Source of the DNA: Clitopilus passeckerianus
Taxonomy: Eukaryota; Basidiomycota; Agaricomycetes; Agaricales; Entolomataceae
Direction: 5' to 3'
Assembly (NCBI GenBank): GCA_944990035.1
Contig: CALYLX010000140.1
Coordinates: 124,001-188,000 of the forward strand
DNA: 64,000 nt
The notes beneath the pieces are model-generated. The model searched no databases. It was not told where the DNA came from and worked only from the letters and a program-made list of their open reading frames with translations. Numbering within the stretch: position 1 is the stretch's first letter; each line of letters opens with the position of its first letter. A program made the position numbers and the translations under genes. Of the stretch, positions 23,986-35,399 are shown piece by piece.

Positions 23986-26651
23986 ATCGTGTTCATTCGT
24001 AAAATGTAGTCGGGAGAGCTGTATTTTTATCAATCTTGGAATACTAGGTCTTTTGAATTGGTCTATTGGAGCGTTAGTTCTGGGCGAGAATGAATTTGGC
24101 CGTAGTTTAAGCTAAACGTCGATCCAGAGATTGTCTACAAGGATCTACCACGCTGTCTGGTGACGACGAAAAGCCTCCGTCGAGATGTTGCCATCAGATC
24201 TGATGGTTGACCCATTGCGCCACAGGCGAGCAAACTATCCAGGGACATCGCCCAACTGACGTACATAGGGCGAGTCAGTCAAGGCACCATGTCCTGCCCT
24301 TGCAGCAATCAGCGGGCTGGTTCATGCTCATGACCGATTCGGAGGCTATTTTTCTCACTCAAAAACTTCGTCGAATGTACCCCTTTTGACCGTGGACCAA
24401 GGCAAGGTGTTTTCACGCTCACATAACGAACCTAGATCGCGAAGGAAGAGAAATGGCGCATACCTAACAACAAAACCCCCTAGAAAGGAGTGCCCCAATA
24501 CGATATCTAGCTGAGTAAGTAGAACGACTTAATATGGTATACAGATGATGACCCTACCGATGGTTGACATTGACAATACCGATTTGTACAGGTTGAATGT
24601 TTCTCCTACCTCCGCCCAAGGTGGGCTTGGCTCCTCATGAATGCCGGCCATTGGCAGTTGTGTATTGATCGCTCGAATAGCTCCGGTAGGTAAACTGCAC
24701 AAGAATTGTGAGTATCACTCCAAGGGGGGTCACTTCCATGGATCTCGGAGAGCTGTTACTGAGGGTCTGTTATCTTGTCGTTGATCACGAGACAATCAAA
24801 TGATTAACTGAGGTGACTGAGTTGGCATTCTTGACGCAGTAGAGCTGCCTAGGCCGCGTGCAAGGCATGCAATTTTACAGATACCCCCTTCGAAACTGCG
24901 GCAAGATATCACCACCCAGGGTACCGCTCAAGAGCCTCCACTGATTTCATTTCGTTTATTCGCATAGATTCGTTCGGAGATGATAGAGATCGGAATATAT
25001 CAAGCACCAATACAAAGATGCGGTTGCGGCTGTGAGAAGAAACTTGAAGGAACGAATCGGCTACATTGCTTCGACTTGCATGCTGTATTGAGACCAGCGG
25101 CCCGAAGGTAAACGAGAGCAATTGTCTCCATTCCACCGACGAGCCAGAAGGACTATAAAGGCACACCCGTTACGCTTATGGAGCAAAGAGATGAAAGCAT
25201 TGGAAGGTGGGAAAGTCGAGAACGCTGTGGAGAGCTCGCATCTGACCATTATCTTGCCGGTGAGTCGATGGAGCAAGACTCCGCTATGGGAGCAGTCTCA
25301 ACTAAAGAATTCGGGGGCAAGCGCGGACTGTGCGGGCACATATCCTCTGGACAGTTTGCCCTGGGTTTATCAGAAACAGTCTCGTACGAATACTAGCCAG
25401 TCTGCTCCTCAGTTCTGCTGGGTTTAGGAGGTCATTCCACATCTTCGCTATCCAATCATGATGCAGCATCGTAGTGGGGTGCCTTGTTAGGTCGGGTGGA
25501 CATGATCAGTTAGCCGCGAAGGAACAAAGGATCCATCTTGACAAGATCGCCCTGGAGCCACAAAGAAGCGGCCTGTATGTATATGCCGAGGAGACGATCA
25601 CGTTTCTTGGGACCAATGTTTTCACAGCCAATGACACGGGCCCACCATTGCTTGCGTATCCATTAAGCGATGGAAAACAACCGACCCTGAGACGTTTACA
25701 TACCGTGGGGATTGGATCTATGCACCCTGTGTTGCTCGAGAGATCACCAAATTGGCTACTGTCATAGGATGATGGGGGTAGCATTCTCATGCCGCTGTCA
25801 TTGTATTTGTTCTTACCGACGGCGGGGGTCGGATCCGTACGTTTACGTGTCTGCGTAGAGATGAAACGGGAGCACGGGATAGACGGAATCAAATCAATCC
25901 CTTGGGTTAACCATCAGGTGGTGGGCGCCTGTGGTAGCCTCATGTTCGTGAACAACTCAGGGGGCTTTGGCCAGTCACGACACGACGCAGAGTACGGTGC
26001 TTTTACAGGATATGCAGCGCCGAACGCTTCATAATATCATTGAAGTTATGAATGATGGATACATTGACTGAGGCACACCCCGGAAAAAAATATCCTCAGT
26101 TTATGAGACTGTCTCCTGATGAACAAGACTGACATCTTATCAAGAAAGAACTTCATCAATTCGCCCGGAAGAAAGTCGTATTCTTGGTTAAAAATCCCGG
26201 CAAGGGGACTGCGTTGTGCTCGGATCTTGATTGATCTAGGCTCTGTGTAGGGTTAGACTTGCTCACTCTGAGTCCCCGGAAAGCTGTGCTAGACTAAGAA
26301 GAGCATAACCACAGGGAAAGAAGTAGAAGTTTCGCGAAGGCGTCGCCAGAACTCCCCTCAGAGTTGACGAACGGGGATGAGTGAATTCTGATGAATCCTG
26401 GGTTTCTTGGATGTCATTCGAAACTCCGCGACGCACAGCCTTGTATCCTTTTTTCCACTCGCCCTTGTGTGACCGCACATGTGACAGGTCGCGTTTTGAC
26501 TTTTGACGTTTATACTCTTCATTCATCGTGGTTAACCAGAAACCGATTGGGAGAAAGATTCGTTTGAACATGACTGTCAGTCAGCCTAACACCCGTACAA
26601 AGAGTCAATTTCTTACATAAGGCGTAGGATCTCACCTTCTGTTACCTCCAT
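23986..26651. other. 2.7 kb without a supported gene
   Basis: Several open frames of 60-130 codons on both strands (about 24909-26034 and 26263-26571) overlap antisense and lack starts, splice signals or motifs I recognise. It could hold degraded gene sequence. The first bases are the 3' flank of the protease and the last few hundred the promoter of the next gene. Confidence 0.45.
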
Positions 26652-27311
26652 ATGACAAGGCATGATCTCCAAATTTTGGACACGCTCGAAACCGTGGAAT
26701 ACATGAAAGGAGAGCTCTCAGATGAAGGTAAGCCGTCACATTGTACGATGATGCTTGTCAGCTCAGCCCCTTAGAACTGGATATACCGTCCCATATGGTT
26801 CCCCCGAACCCTGACGATTCGGATAGTAGGTCGGCCGATAACAGCGTTGAACGTTTATTTTCACCTCGTATTTGCAGTACTTCCGTCCCAGGTGCATCCC
26901 TCCTATCCCTACGGCAACCCAACAAACATTAAACATCCGGCGGCAAGGCCGCGGCCGCCCTATGACCCTTCATCTCGAGCGCTCTTCGAGGACATGGGGT
27001 ACGGCGGAGGAGGGGTAAACGGAGCTTTGAGGTGGCGCGATCTCGCTCTCGAGGAGTTACTGTTGATTGATGAAGAAAAGGAAGCATCCTTACGGGCGAT
27101 ACAAGCTCGAAAGATGGCTAGTGGTGCATCAAATCACAACCCACAACCCCAGCAACAGCATCCGGCACCACAGCTACCTCCTGGCCAGACTTTCGAGGAC
27201 ACGATTGATGAAGATGACGAAGAGAACGACGAGAATGACCTCGACGATGATCCTGAAGAGGACGAGGACGAAGAGGAAAGCGACGGGTATCACGAGGGTG
27301 ATGACGACTAG
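26652..27311 (+). CDS. small protein with a strongly acidic C-terminus (possible Apc15-like)
   Basis: Three exons (26652-26727, 26775-26825, 26878-27311) join in frame to 186 residues. The middle contains a short amphipathic helix, RDLALEELLLIDEEKEASLR, then a Gln/Pro linker and a tail of about 40 residues that is almost all Asp and Glu. The combination of a small helical block plus acidic tail resembles the APC/C subunit Apc15 (Mnd2), but that is a guess from architecture. An acidic tail also fits histone- or chromatin-binding proteins. It lies tail to tail with Rrp4, only about 50 bp apart. Confidence 0.7.
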
Positions 27312-27358
27312 CTACCCCGGTGAATCCAATGTGGTGGTATGACTGGACCTCGTTGAAT

Positions 27359-28636
27359 CTAGAGATTAGGATGTATTGCCGCAATCATTGCATCCCCAAT
27401 CTCGTCTTGAAGTAGATCCATAGTTGCGCTGTCTCGATCCAGTGTCCATTCATATGCGTCAATCAGAAGCGCATCAGTCAATGGCACATAACGAAGTGCT
27501 AGCACGCGGATGATATTCGACACCCGGGAGATTGCTGCACGCGTAGAGTCGTCAATTTGCTGAATGCAATACGTTAAGATGGCAGTGAGAAGATTTCATA
27601 ATGACATGACGCACGTCGTTTTGGTTCGAATACACTGCCTCTGCATCGAATCCTTCTTCCCCCTCTTGTTCGTTTGTGTTGACGTGTTTGCTAACCCATA
27701 TGTATCCATTCAGACCCAGAATGAGGTCCACGCCGCAAGGTAAAGAGATAAAATGGGATTTCAGACGATGAACCAACACTGGTGGGATCGTGACAAGCTG
27801 TCCATTGCGCAACTGATAGATTAAAGCCTCCCGTCAATCATTTATAGTAAAAATATCACAGATGTATAACTCGCCTTTCCGTACCTCAACGATCTGGTAT
27901 GAAGGGACATGGCACCATCAGAAAAGAGAGCTTGGACCTCTGCCACTAACAGATCGCCCTCCTCGAAGAATGTTCGCATTTGCAATTCGTCACTTTCCAG
28001 CTTGCGGCGCTGAGCGGAATTACGTTAGTGCCTGATGGAGAGGCTGAAACTTGGGGCTATTAATCACCTGCACACCTCCTGGAAGGTTCACGGACGAAAG
28101 CATTAAAACTGCATCTTGGCGAGAGTTGGCGTCAACCTTCCAACGTCGCGGTTGAACCTATCAAAATCTGGATAAACAGATGATCGTAGATGGGGAGGGG
28201 CAATCCTACCTCTGTTATTCTTCCTACCACAAGATCTCCGACCTCTGGGTTGTACCTGATGGATTTCTTAGCTTCCATTCGAAGAAAAAAGAAATCGTCT
28301 ATTCCTTACCTATTGCTTATCGCTCTAACGGTAACGAGTCGGTTTACACGTTCAATTGTACCTGCGACTGACGCAACTATATCCTCGCTATCCACATATG
28401 TCCCGTGTCCTCTAGATAGACTTGGTCAATACTAAACGGGAACACGGTTTACTCGAAGTTGGGTACCTCATGAATGACTGAGTTGATGTCAAGCTCTCGC
28501 CGGGTACTGTCAACTTAGAACCATTGCCGTCCACGGGCATTTCTTCGCCCAAGGCCATGAGCTCATCGTCAATATCTGGATGGGATAGAGCGACGCCGTA
28601 TTCTTGTTGAGAAGGGAAGGAGGTGAATGTGACCAT
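27359..28636 (-). CDS. RRP4: exosome complex RNA-binding subunit Rrp4 (EXOSC2)
   Basis: The start at 28636 gives [10 protein letters not shown]. After the first intron (GTACCC...ATCTAG) comes [19 protein letters not shown], the N-terminal strand region, leading into an S1 domain with [19 protein letters not shown]. The KH region contains [17 protein letters not shown] and [11 protein letters not shown], with the GxNG loop altered to GLNG. The C-terminus ends AAIHPNL. Rrp4 is one of three cap subunits that thread RNA into the ten-subunit exosome for 3'-5' processing and decay in nucleus and cytoplasm. Several short introns; the core domains are complete. Confidence 0.93.
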
Positions 28637-29714
28637 ATCGACAATGCTCAACTGCTAAAAGTTTGGAATCTTCTGAGCAAATGTCCGTATTACGTAATCA
28701 TTTAGCCAGGACTTTAAAAGGGCAGGTGCCTCAACTCAGGCCAGGCCGCTTTTACAAAAGTAGACCTGCTGTGTCAACAATCCTGCCACGCGTGGACCGG
28801 AGCCTTCAGTTGAATACGAGAAGCTGATCGAGACCAGGATGAATGGATTGTACTCAGACCTCCGTTTAAGCTCCTTTGCCACATGAAGCCTGCCTCTTCT
28901 GTACTCGGACTTGACAGAATTCGCCTCGTCTTTTTATCTTGCAAATACCTCAGATGACAAGATCAATTACAGCTAAGGGCTTCTTTGACATGTTTCCGTT
29001 GTCTTCGGGGCCGTCCTTACACGGCTCCAAAAATTCAGCCACTGCTAATTATCAGCGAAACCAAGAGTGTGGCGTAATCCCCGTTTCCCACCCAACCCAC
29101 GGCTTTCTGGTCCCGCCCCGGTGTCATTTCATTCTTTGCAGTGGCTGAGAAGAACTCCTCGCTCGAGCAGTGCTTGGCGGTTGGACAGGTCAAGGCCGCA
29201 AGCTTTCGGTTTTGAACTCAGGGACTTTCACATACCTCTTGAATCCCCCATCAAATCAAGGCATCATTATCATTGATACCAAGGACCGTTATTAAAGTTT
29301 CCAAGTTTGATGGCCAGTTTCCTTTCTGAGTTTATGTCAAGTTGTCAAGAAAGAGGAGACGAGAAACTGCTCGGATAAATGTATATGTATACATGACGGA
29401 CTAGGTAAAAATTTCGCCACCAATAGGGTTTAGCAAGCCGGCGGACACGTAGATTCAGAGCTGGCGCAGCATCTATGATATTGGTCTAGGAGTAAGCTGA
29501 TTATACAGTGATGGATACAGTATTGCTATGTCAACGACAGTGAGGTGGGTCCGTAAGTATCGCACAGGAAAATACATTATGGGCGGCAATATATAAGAAG
29601 TAGGAGTGGGTTACTTTTATATGCAATAATTCTGGAACTGGGTTTAGGACTGGGAAATAATGGAGACAGAAGAGCAAACTCACAAATAAATCAAACGCGT
29701 TATGCGCTTACACC
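28637..29714. other. intergenic, no supported gene
   Basis: 1.1 kb between the Rrp4 start and the MYND gene end. Plus-strand frames at about 28939-29276 have no supporting features. The left part should contain the Rrp4 promoter. Confidence 0.45.
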
Positions 29715-30450
29715 TTACTTATAAGCAAGGAAGTAGGCGGAGAGTGCGGGAAGGTCATTGGAACCAGCGTCCGAGTAACCTTGTCGTCTTGAACCGTTGT
29801 ATTTCAGGACGACAACCGGCCCACACCAAGCCTTTGGTGCTGCACCCGAGGTTATGTGGTAAATGGCGCGGTTGATGGGGGCGCCTTTCTGGAGACAGGT
29901 GGTCGAGTAAAAGAGCTGAAGAGGGAATCGCAGAGGTTCGCCGTTAAGTCCTTGAGTAAGGACAATGCCCTCAGTCTGGCCGTCGGGGAACAGCGACTGG
30001 ACCATGGGGATGGGGCATAGCCCCTGAGAAGGCTTGTGGGACGGTCTGCAGTTAACGGTGACAATTCGGGGACGTTCTATCGGCGTATCGGGTTAGCAGT
30101 GAAAGACTTCCGATGAAGCCAAAATAAACAAGTACCTTCTTCAGGAGAGAAGAAAATGGCGGACACAGTGATATACTGTGGCTCAGCTGGTGGGGGCGTA
30201 GCAATCATATTGTACCCATTGTTCGTCGAAGCCGCAGGGATACATTCTTTGCGGTGACGAGCCCAATCCTAGAGTAGCGGCAGCGAAGTGTCAGCTTATG
30301 AGGTCATCCTGACATTCGTCAAGGGTCGCCACTCACAGTATGAAGGTGCTCTGGCGAACAATACCATGCACTTTGGCAACGGCTGCACCACATCGAAGTG
30401 GGCCTGCAGCAAACAGTACAAGGGTGGTTGATAACTGGCACAGCTTGCAT
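29715..30450 (-). CDS. MYND-type zinc-finger protein
   Basis: Three exons joined in frame. The start at 30450 (MQAVPVINHP) puts the finger at the very N-terminus: CTVC, CSRCQSAWYC, then, across an intron (about 30336-30271), HTDWARHRKEC. That is the Cys/His order of a MYND domain. The rest (about 150 residues) has no catalytic domain; it includes KPSQGLCPIPMVQSL and ends SAYFLAYK. Stand-alone MYND proteins are abundant in agaricomycetes and the finger usually mediates protein-protein contacts. Function is unknown beyond that. Confidence 0.85.
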
Positions 30451-31119
30451 GTCGGAAAGGGAGAGATCGAGGTACTCGAGAGACGAGGAATAACTTGGGT
30501 GGATGGTCGAATTCTCGTGAAAGGATATACACGTTTTATAGAACGTCGGTTGCGCTAAACGCTGGTGAGATGATTGTGAGAAGCAAATTCATGAAACCCG
30601 TTCGGAAGGGCTGTTGGAAATCGCGATCCTCTTTGAGATCAGGCACAAGACAAACAAGTTGCATGACACAATGGACTCAAAGTTGTGGATACCACCGAAG
30701 GGAAAAAATATTTCAAAGCCAGGAAAAATCGGGATCAGAATCCCAAGCCAGTCACATCAACGGTTACAGGATTGTTTTCCCTTTTTTGAGGCCTGATCAA
30801 TCTGGGTAGCAATCCTCTGTCTTTGGAGGGTTGTCAGGTCCCCGCCTTGGGAATCGTCGATATTTAATGAAAGTAGGTATCAGCGTGAAATATCCCTGGT
30901 TTTGCCGTGGTCCACAGGAGTTTTGTTATTGCAATAGATTCATCCTGGTACTGTTCGGCCCCTCATATTCAAAGGGTTTGAGGGGAGTTCCGGAAGAATT
31001 GCGATTTACTAAGTCTAGTTAGTGGCGTGTTTAAGCCGGCCGGCCCCAAGCGCCAACTTGCACCAGGATGCCGCCGGACCCGTCACACGAGTGACAGCTG
31101 TCACGCACCTACTTTCAAG
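30451..31119. other. divergent intergenic region
   Basis: 669 bp between the MYND and Y14 starts, expected to hold both promoters. No gene or clear regulatory motif seen. Confidence 0.45.
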
Positions 31120-31825
31120 ATGTCCGACGATGAGATGAATATTGACGAGGGTACGTTCCAGTTGCTATGGTCGGAGAGACGCGTTTTAAAGATGCATTTT
31201 CTTAAGTGGCTGCTGGTGGTGCCGTTCGAAGGCGCGGAAGAGGCTTCCAAAACTCTGGTGAGTCCATTCAAACCAACATCAGCGCGTGCTGAGTTACATG
31301 AATACCAGGTGGCAATAATGAAAGCGAGACCACGGCAGAAACTACGTACGACCGAGTAGAGCATGCAAAAGACACAGACACCCGAGCTGCCAGATGTATG
31401 CCTCCTCAACCTCTCTCTCATATTTGTGCTCAATCTCTACCACAAGCTGTTGAGGGTTGGATCGTCCTGGTCACTAACGTACATGAGGAAGCCACTGAAG
31501 AGGACGTGCATGATAAATTTGCAGACTTCGGTGAAATAAAAAACCTTCATCTCAACCTGGATCGTCGGACTGGTTATGTCAAGGTCAGACCCACACCAGG
31601 CAGACATCTTTTTGTTGCTAACTCCAGCTCCTCACCCAGGGATACGCGCTTGTTGAATATGAAACCATGACCGAAGCTCAAAAGGCTATTGACGGCGCAT
31701 CTGGATCACAATTATTAGAACAAGAAATTCAATGTGACTATGCCTTTGTTCGACCTCCACCCTCAGGCCCAAAGAAAGGTCGTGGTCCAAGGGGTCGCAG
31801 CGCTAGTCCAGGTCGTAGGAGATGA
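31120..31825 (+). CDS. exon-junction complex core protein Y14 (RBM8A)
   Basis: Start [10 protein letters not shown], then four introns, all in frame. The second exon restores [14 protein letters not shown], followed by the Y14 signature [23 protein letters not shown]-like [11 protein letters not shown], and an Arg/Ser/Gly tail ([13 protein letters not shown]) ending TGA at 31823-31825. The N-terminal pattern and RRM match metazoan RBM8A over the whole length. Y14 forms a heterodimer with Mago and locks eIF4A3 onto spliced mRNA upstream of exon junctions, linking splicing to export and decay. Its presence fits the intron density of this genome. Partner genes are not in the window. Confidence 0.95.
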
Positions 31826-32104
31826 TGTATTGTGCTCTACTTGTAGACCTATGCTCGATTATTTTGTACTTGATATCACAACCATTCCTTCTGTACAAAA
31901 GTTCGAACATGTGTGCTATGCCAAATTGGTCCAAAGTTTGTCACCGGCTTTAGGAGCAAACATGAGCCCACACGTTGGAGGCCAGTGCGTCGCGTTCTTC
32001 GAAGTGGCTTCGACGTGCTGCTACCTCCCGGCTCATCTCTGCTTGGATTTTCAAAGGATCTACCCCATCCGTTACTTGGCTGTATACTGACCTGAATTGA
32101 CCCA

Positions 32105-33086
32105 ATGCCAAAAGGCCCTCAAGCTCGCTCTAGTGAGAATATTGAACTAGTCTCCAACCCAAGGCTAATGAAGAAAGCAGATGATGACTCTGAGGCTGAA
32201 GGCAGCGGCAGCGAAGCTGGAAGTGCCCCAGAGGAATACGAGATTGAAGAGATTCTAGACTCGAAAAAGGGCTACTTTGAAGGGGTACGCGTCTTGAACG
32301 ACTGGGCTTGACACGCTTTTTGAACGCGTCGAATTCTAATTTGCAGGGGAAAATGGGCTACTTCGTCAGGTGGAAAGGCTACGGTTCCGATGAAAATAGC
32401 TGGGTCAATGAAGACGATGCTGGGTACGCGTTTTACTCGTCCACATGTTGTCGAAGTCTCTTCGCTGACTTTCAACCTCCCAGTAATGCAGACGCCCTCA
32501 TCGCCGACTACTGGGCAAAGCAGAAGAAAGGAAGGAAAACCGAAAACACGCCTAAACAGACTAAACCCAGAAAATCAGGTCCAGGAGAATCTCTGAGTAC
32601 AACGAAGAAGCGCGGCCGAAAGTCCACAACAGCTGTCTCCTCCGACGCAGACATAGAAATGGAAGAGTCTAGAGGTGCCAAGAAATCCCGGAAGAATGGC
32701 GCCGAGAAACGCGAAACGGCCTCGCCTGGCATGGATGAAGACGTGACATTCGGCGATATGAGCAAGTATAGAGATCTTGACAGCTGGGAAGACCTTGTCC
32801 AGAGTATTGACACAATTGAACGCGAAGACGATTCAACTTTATATGTCTATTTCAGGCTGTAGGTGCCGCATCTCCTTCATTTTAACAACTTACTCACCAC
32901 CCTTCAGTAAAACTGGTGAAAGAGTAAAGGAGCAATCTGCCGTTTGCCGTAGGCATTGCCCGCAAAAGGTGCGATCTCTCATTCTGTGTTGCAGGGCCTT
33001 GTTGAATAGTCCAACGTGCACAGTTGATCACCTTCTACGAAGCCAATCTCCGCTGGAAGACTGCGTCGGAACATGACGATTCGTAA
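32105..33086 (+). CDS. HP1/Swi6-type chromodomain plus chromoshadow protein
   Basis: The start at 32105 (MPKGPQARS) begins an acidic leader. The chromodomain reads EEYEIEEILDSKKGYFEG and, after an intron, GYFVRWKGYGSDENSW, with the aromatic cage residues (Tyr, Trp, Tyr/Phe) present. A basic hinge (KKRGRKS, KKSRKNG) follows. The C-terminal chromoshadow domain begins SWEDLVQSIDTIERED, is split by two introns, and ends ITFYEANLRWK shortly before TAA at 33084-33086. This is the architecture of HP1, which binds H3K9-methylated nucleosomes and dimerises through the shadow domain to make heterochromatin. The next-to-last intron has a GTAGGT donor directly before an apparent stop, which splicing removes. 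Confidence 0.93.
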
Positions 33087-35399
33087 ACATGCTATGTACA
33101 TATCCGTCCTTGTCCTTTCCTCTCTGGTTTAATCTTGTAATCTTGGGTTGCGTGCCCTCCTGTCTCAGCCTCTTCCGGCACTCATGCCCTATGACTAGTA
33201 TGAGCGCATACCAATAATCGATTGGGTTCTAAACGGATATGTGCCAAAGACACCGAGAAATGGTGACAAATATCATTCAAGCTTGCCATCTAGGTCTCCT
33301 TGAAGCCCGGCGCATTTCCTTTCAGGTGTCCCCTTAGCTTCCGTCCAAAAGGGACATAGTCCACCCACCAACGCCACGCGAGATATCGCACGGTTCTGCG
33401 TCTAAACAGGCCAAAATCTTCCGCTGCCAGGGGGGGTCGGCTTGGGTCGGCTGCTCTTTTCCCTCCGCCCAGCACCTGCGATCAAACGTGACTATCCACG
33501 TCCAGAGATACAGCAATGTTTCGGTCAGGGTCACGACAACCTTTAATTATGATAGCGAGGCACCTTAACTGGTTCAGCTCAGGTCCGTCACACACCCTCT
33601 TGCAGCCCTGCTCGAGCTCGGGAGGTACAGCTGTGCAGATGATGCTTCATGATCTATCAGTATACGCAGTCTTTTCTCATGTCTAATCATTCTTAGTCTT
33701 TGACTTCGCAACGCCCTCGAGCTATTCAAACCCTATTTCTGAAACACTCGAATAGACCGGACGGGTCCCCCGAGGCGTTCGGTATCCTCTGTCGTTGCAG
33801 TTTGCTGCGATACTTTCAGGAGTTGGAAATTAGCGACGCCTACTCAGTCACTGCGAGTGTTCGGTAACCATAATATTGGGGGAAATGGTTTGCCTGGAAT
33901 TCGGTATACACGCTGAGTTCGCGGACACGTCACAAGCCAACACACTACATGATAATACATCCACCAGTAATACTTACAGCGCTTGTGGAGCAATTTCGCC
34001 AACATTTCTAAACCTCCGTGAATACGATTCATTCCAATCCTGCAGAGGCACCCTTTCATTCCAGGGTAACCTGCCTTGATTGATCCTGCCTCCCAAGATT
34101 GTCAGTTTGCTCCCAATCACACTGAGACCTCACTATGTACTATGAAAGGCTGAATGTATGGTCGTCATGAATACCGGATTTACAGCAGATGGGACTAACT
34201 ATTTTCGTCGGTCGAGGGCTCGGCACCACGCCATGTGGATCACCCTGACTCGGAGAGCTATTGAATCTCATTTCCATCACGATCTATGCTAGTCAGGATC
34301 GACGAGAGCGAAATCCTAATCTTGTTAATGACGAGATTCGTACGAAAAGTGCAAACATAGAAATTGACTATTGACGCGTAAGCCCCGAAGGGATTGCTTG
34401 GGTGGTGTATCTGAGTTCCCTCTACTCCAACTGTTCGTGTGTCAATGTCCCAAGCGAAATCCCTCCCACGGCTGGTTGAGGCGCTTGCACTTGAGTAGCG
34501 AGATCTATCGCGGCTGTTGGTGGTGTACCTAACCCGGAGTTCCCTCCTGAAAGTCAAGGCTTATCTGCTTCAAACAACGGATTTGTCAGAGCGCCACAGC
34601 GAATTGCGCTGATGTGTCTAAAGTGACAGTACGCGGCTGTACGCCCTTGAAATTGGAATTCTGGTGAAGCAATCTTGCTGACGAAGTCAAGGCCGAAGGA
34701 GGATACCGCTCGACGGTGCAACATTATAGCCTATCCTGGCTAGATGTTCACTCAAGTGGACATTGACGACCCATCGTCAACGATGGCCACATTTCCCCGC
34801 CCCAACGGCAAACATCTACCCCATGGGGAACATGTTCTTGCTCTGCAACGACCGGTGAGGGAAGGTCGGCACACAGATTCGACCTATCTGCGGGAGAGAT
34901 GTGGAGGAACCGCACGTCCATTTCTCCACCTTAGCAACTAGGGACGCCAGATTCTCAGCGTAGTGGAGTCAACCGCCAGGTCAGATGCTGATTGCTCAAC
35001 GAGACGCATGCATATTTGCTTCCGTGTAAATGCGAATTAAACGGCGGAGGATACTTCGAGGCGTGCCTACTTTAATAAGGAAGGAACTTGTTCGACAAGA
35101 TCTGGATTCTACAACTGAGCCAGGTAAACAGCCTTTAGCGAATTGAAAGGTGTGGAGCTTGATAGATAAAACAAAGCGCCATTGTGATGAAGAGGCACGG
35201 TGCAGTCATAGGGAACGGATCGCGAAATCATCTATGAGCCAACGGCAACGGTAGTCTTGCAGAGGGAAGCAGGAAGAATGAAAAAAAAAAAACATGAGAA
35301 AGCAGTGCCGCGGGACAGCGACGAGTTCAAAGACATAGAAAAGTGGAGTAGTTATTAAAAGGTCCGGATAACGTTCGTGCAGGAGTGAGCCCTCAGTTC
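33087..35399. other. 2.3 kb without a supported gene
   Basis: Only short, mutually overlapping open frames (for example near 33290-33534, 34258-34557, 34744-34941). No repeat structure is evident by eye. A run of 12 A residues lies at 35281-35292. The outer parts are the 3' flanks of the two neighbouring genes. Confidence 0.45.

Noticed and set aside
24909..26034. Cluster of 70-130 codon frames, considered as a degenerate enzyme gene
   Set aside because: No recognisable motif in any frame; plus and minus frames overlap as expected by chance in moderately GC-rich DNA.
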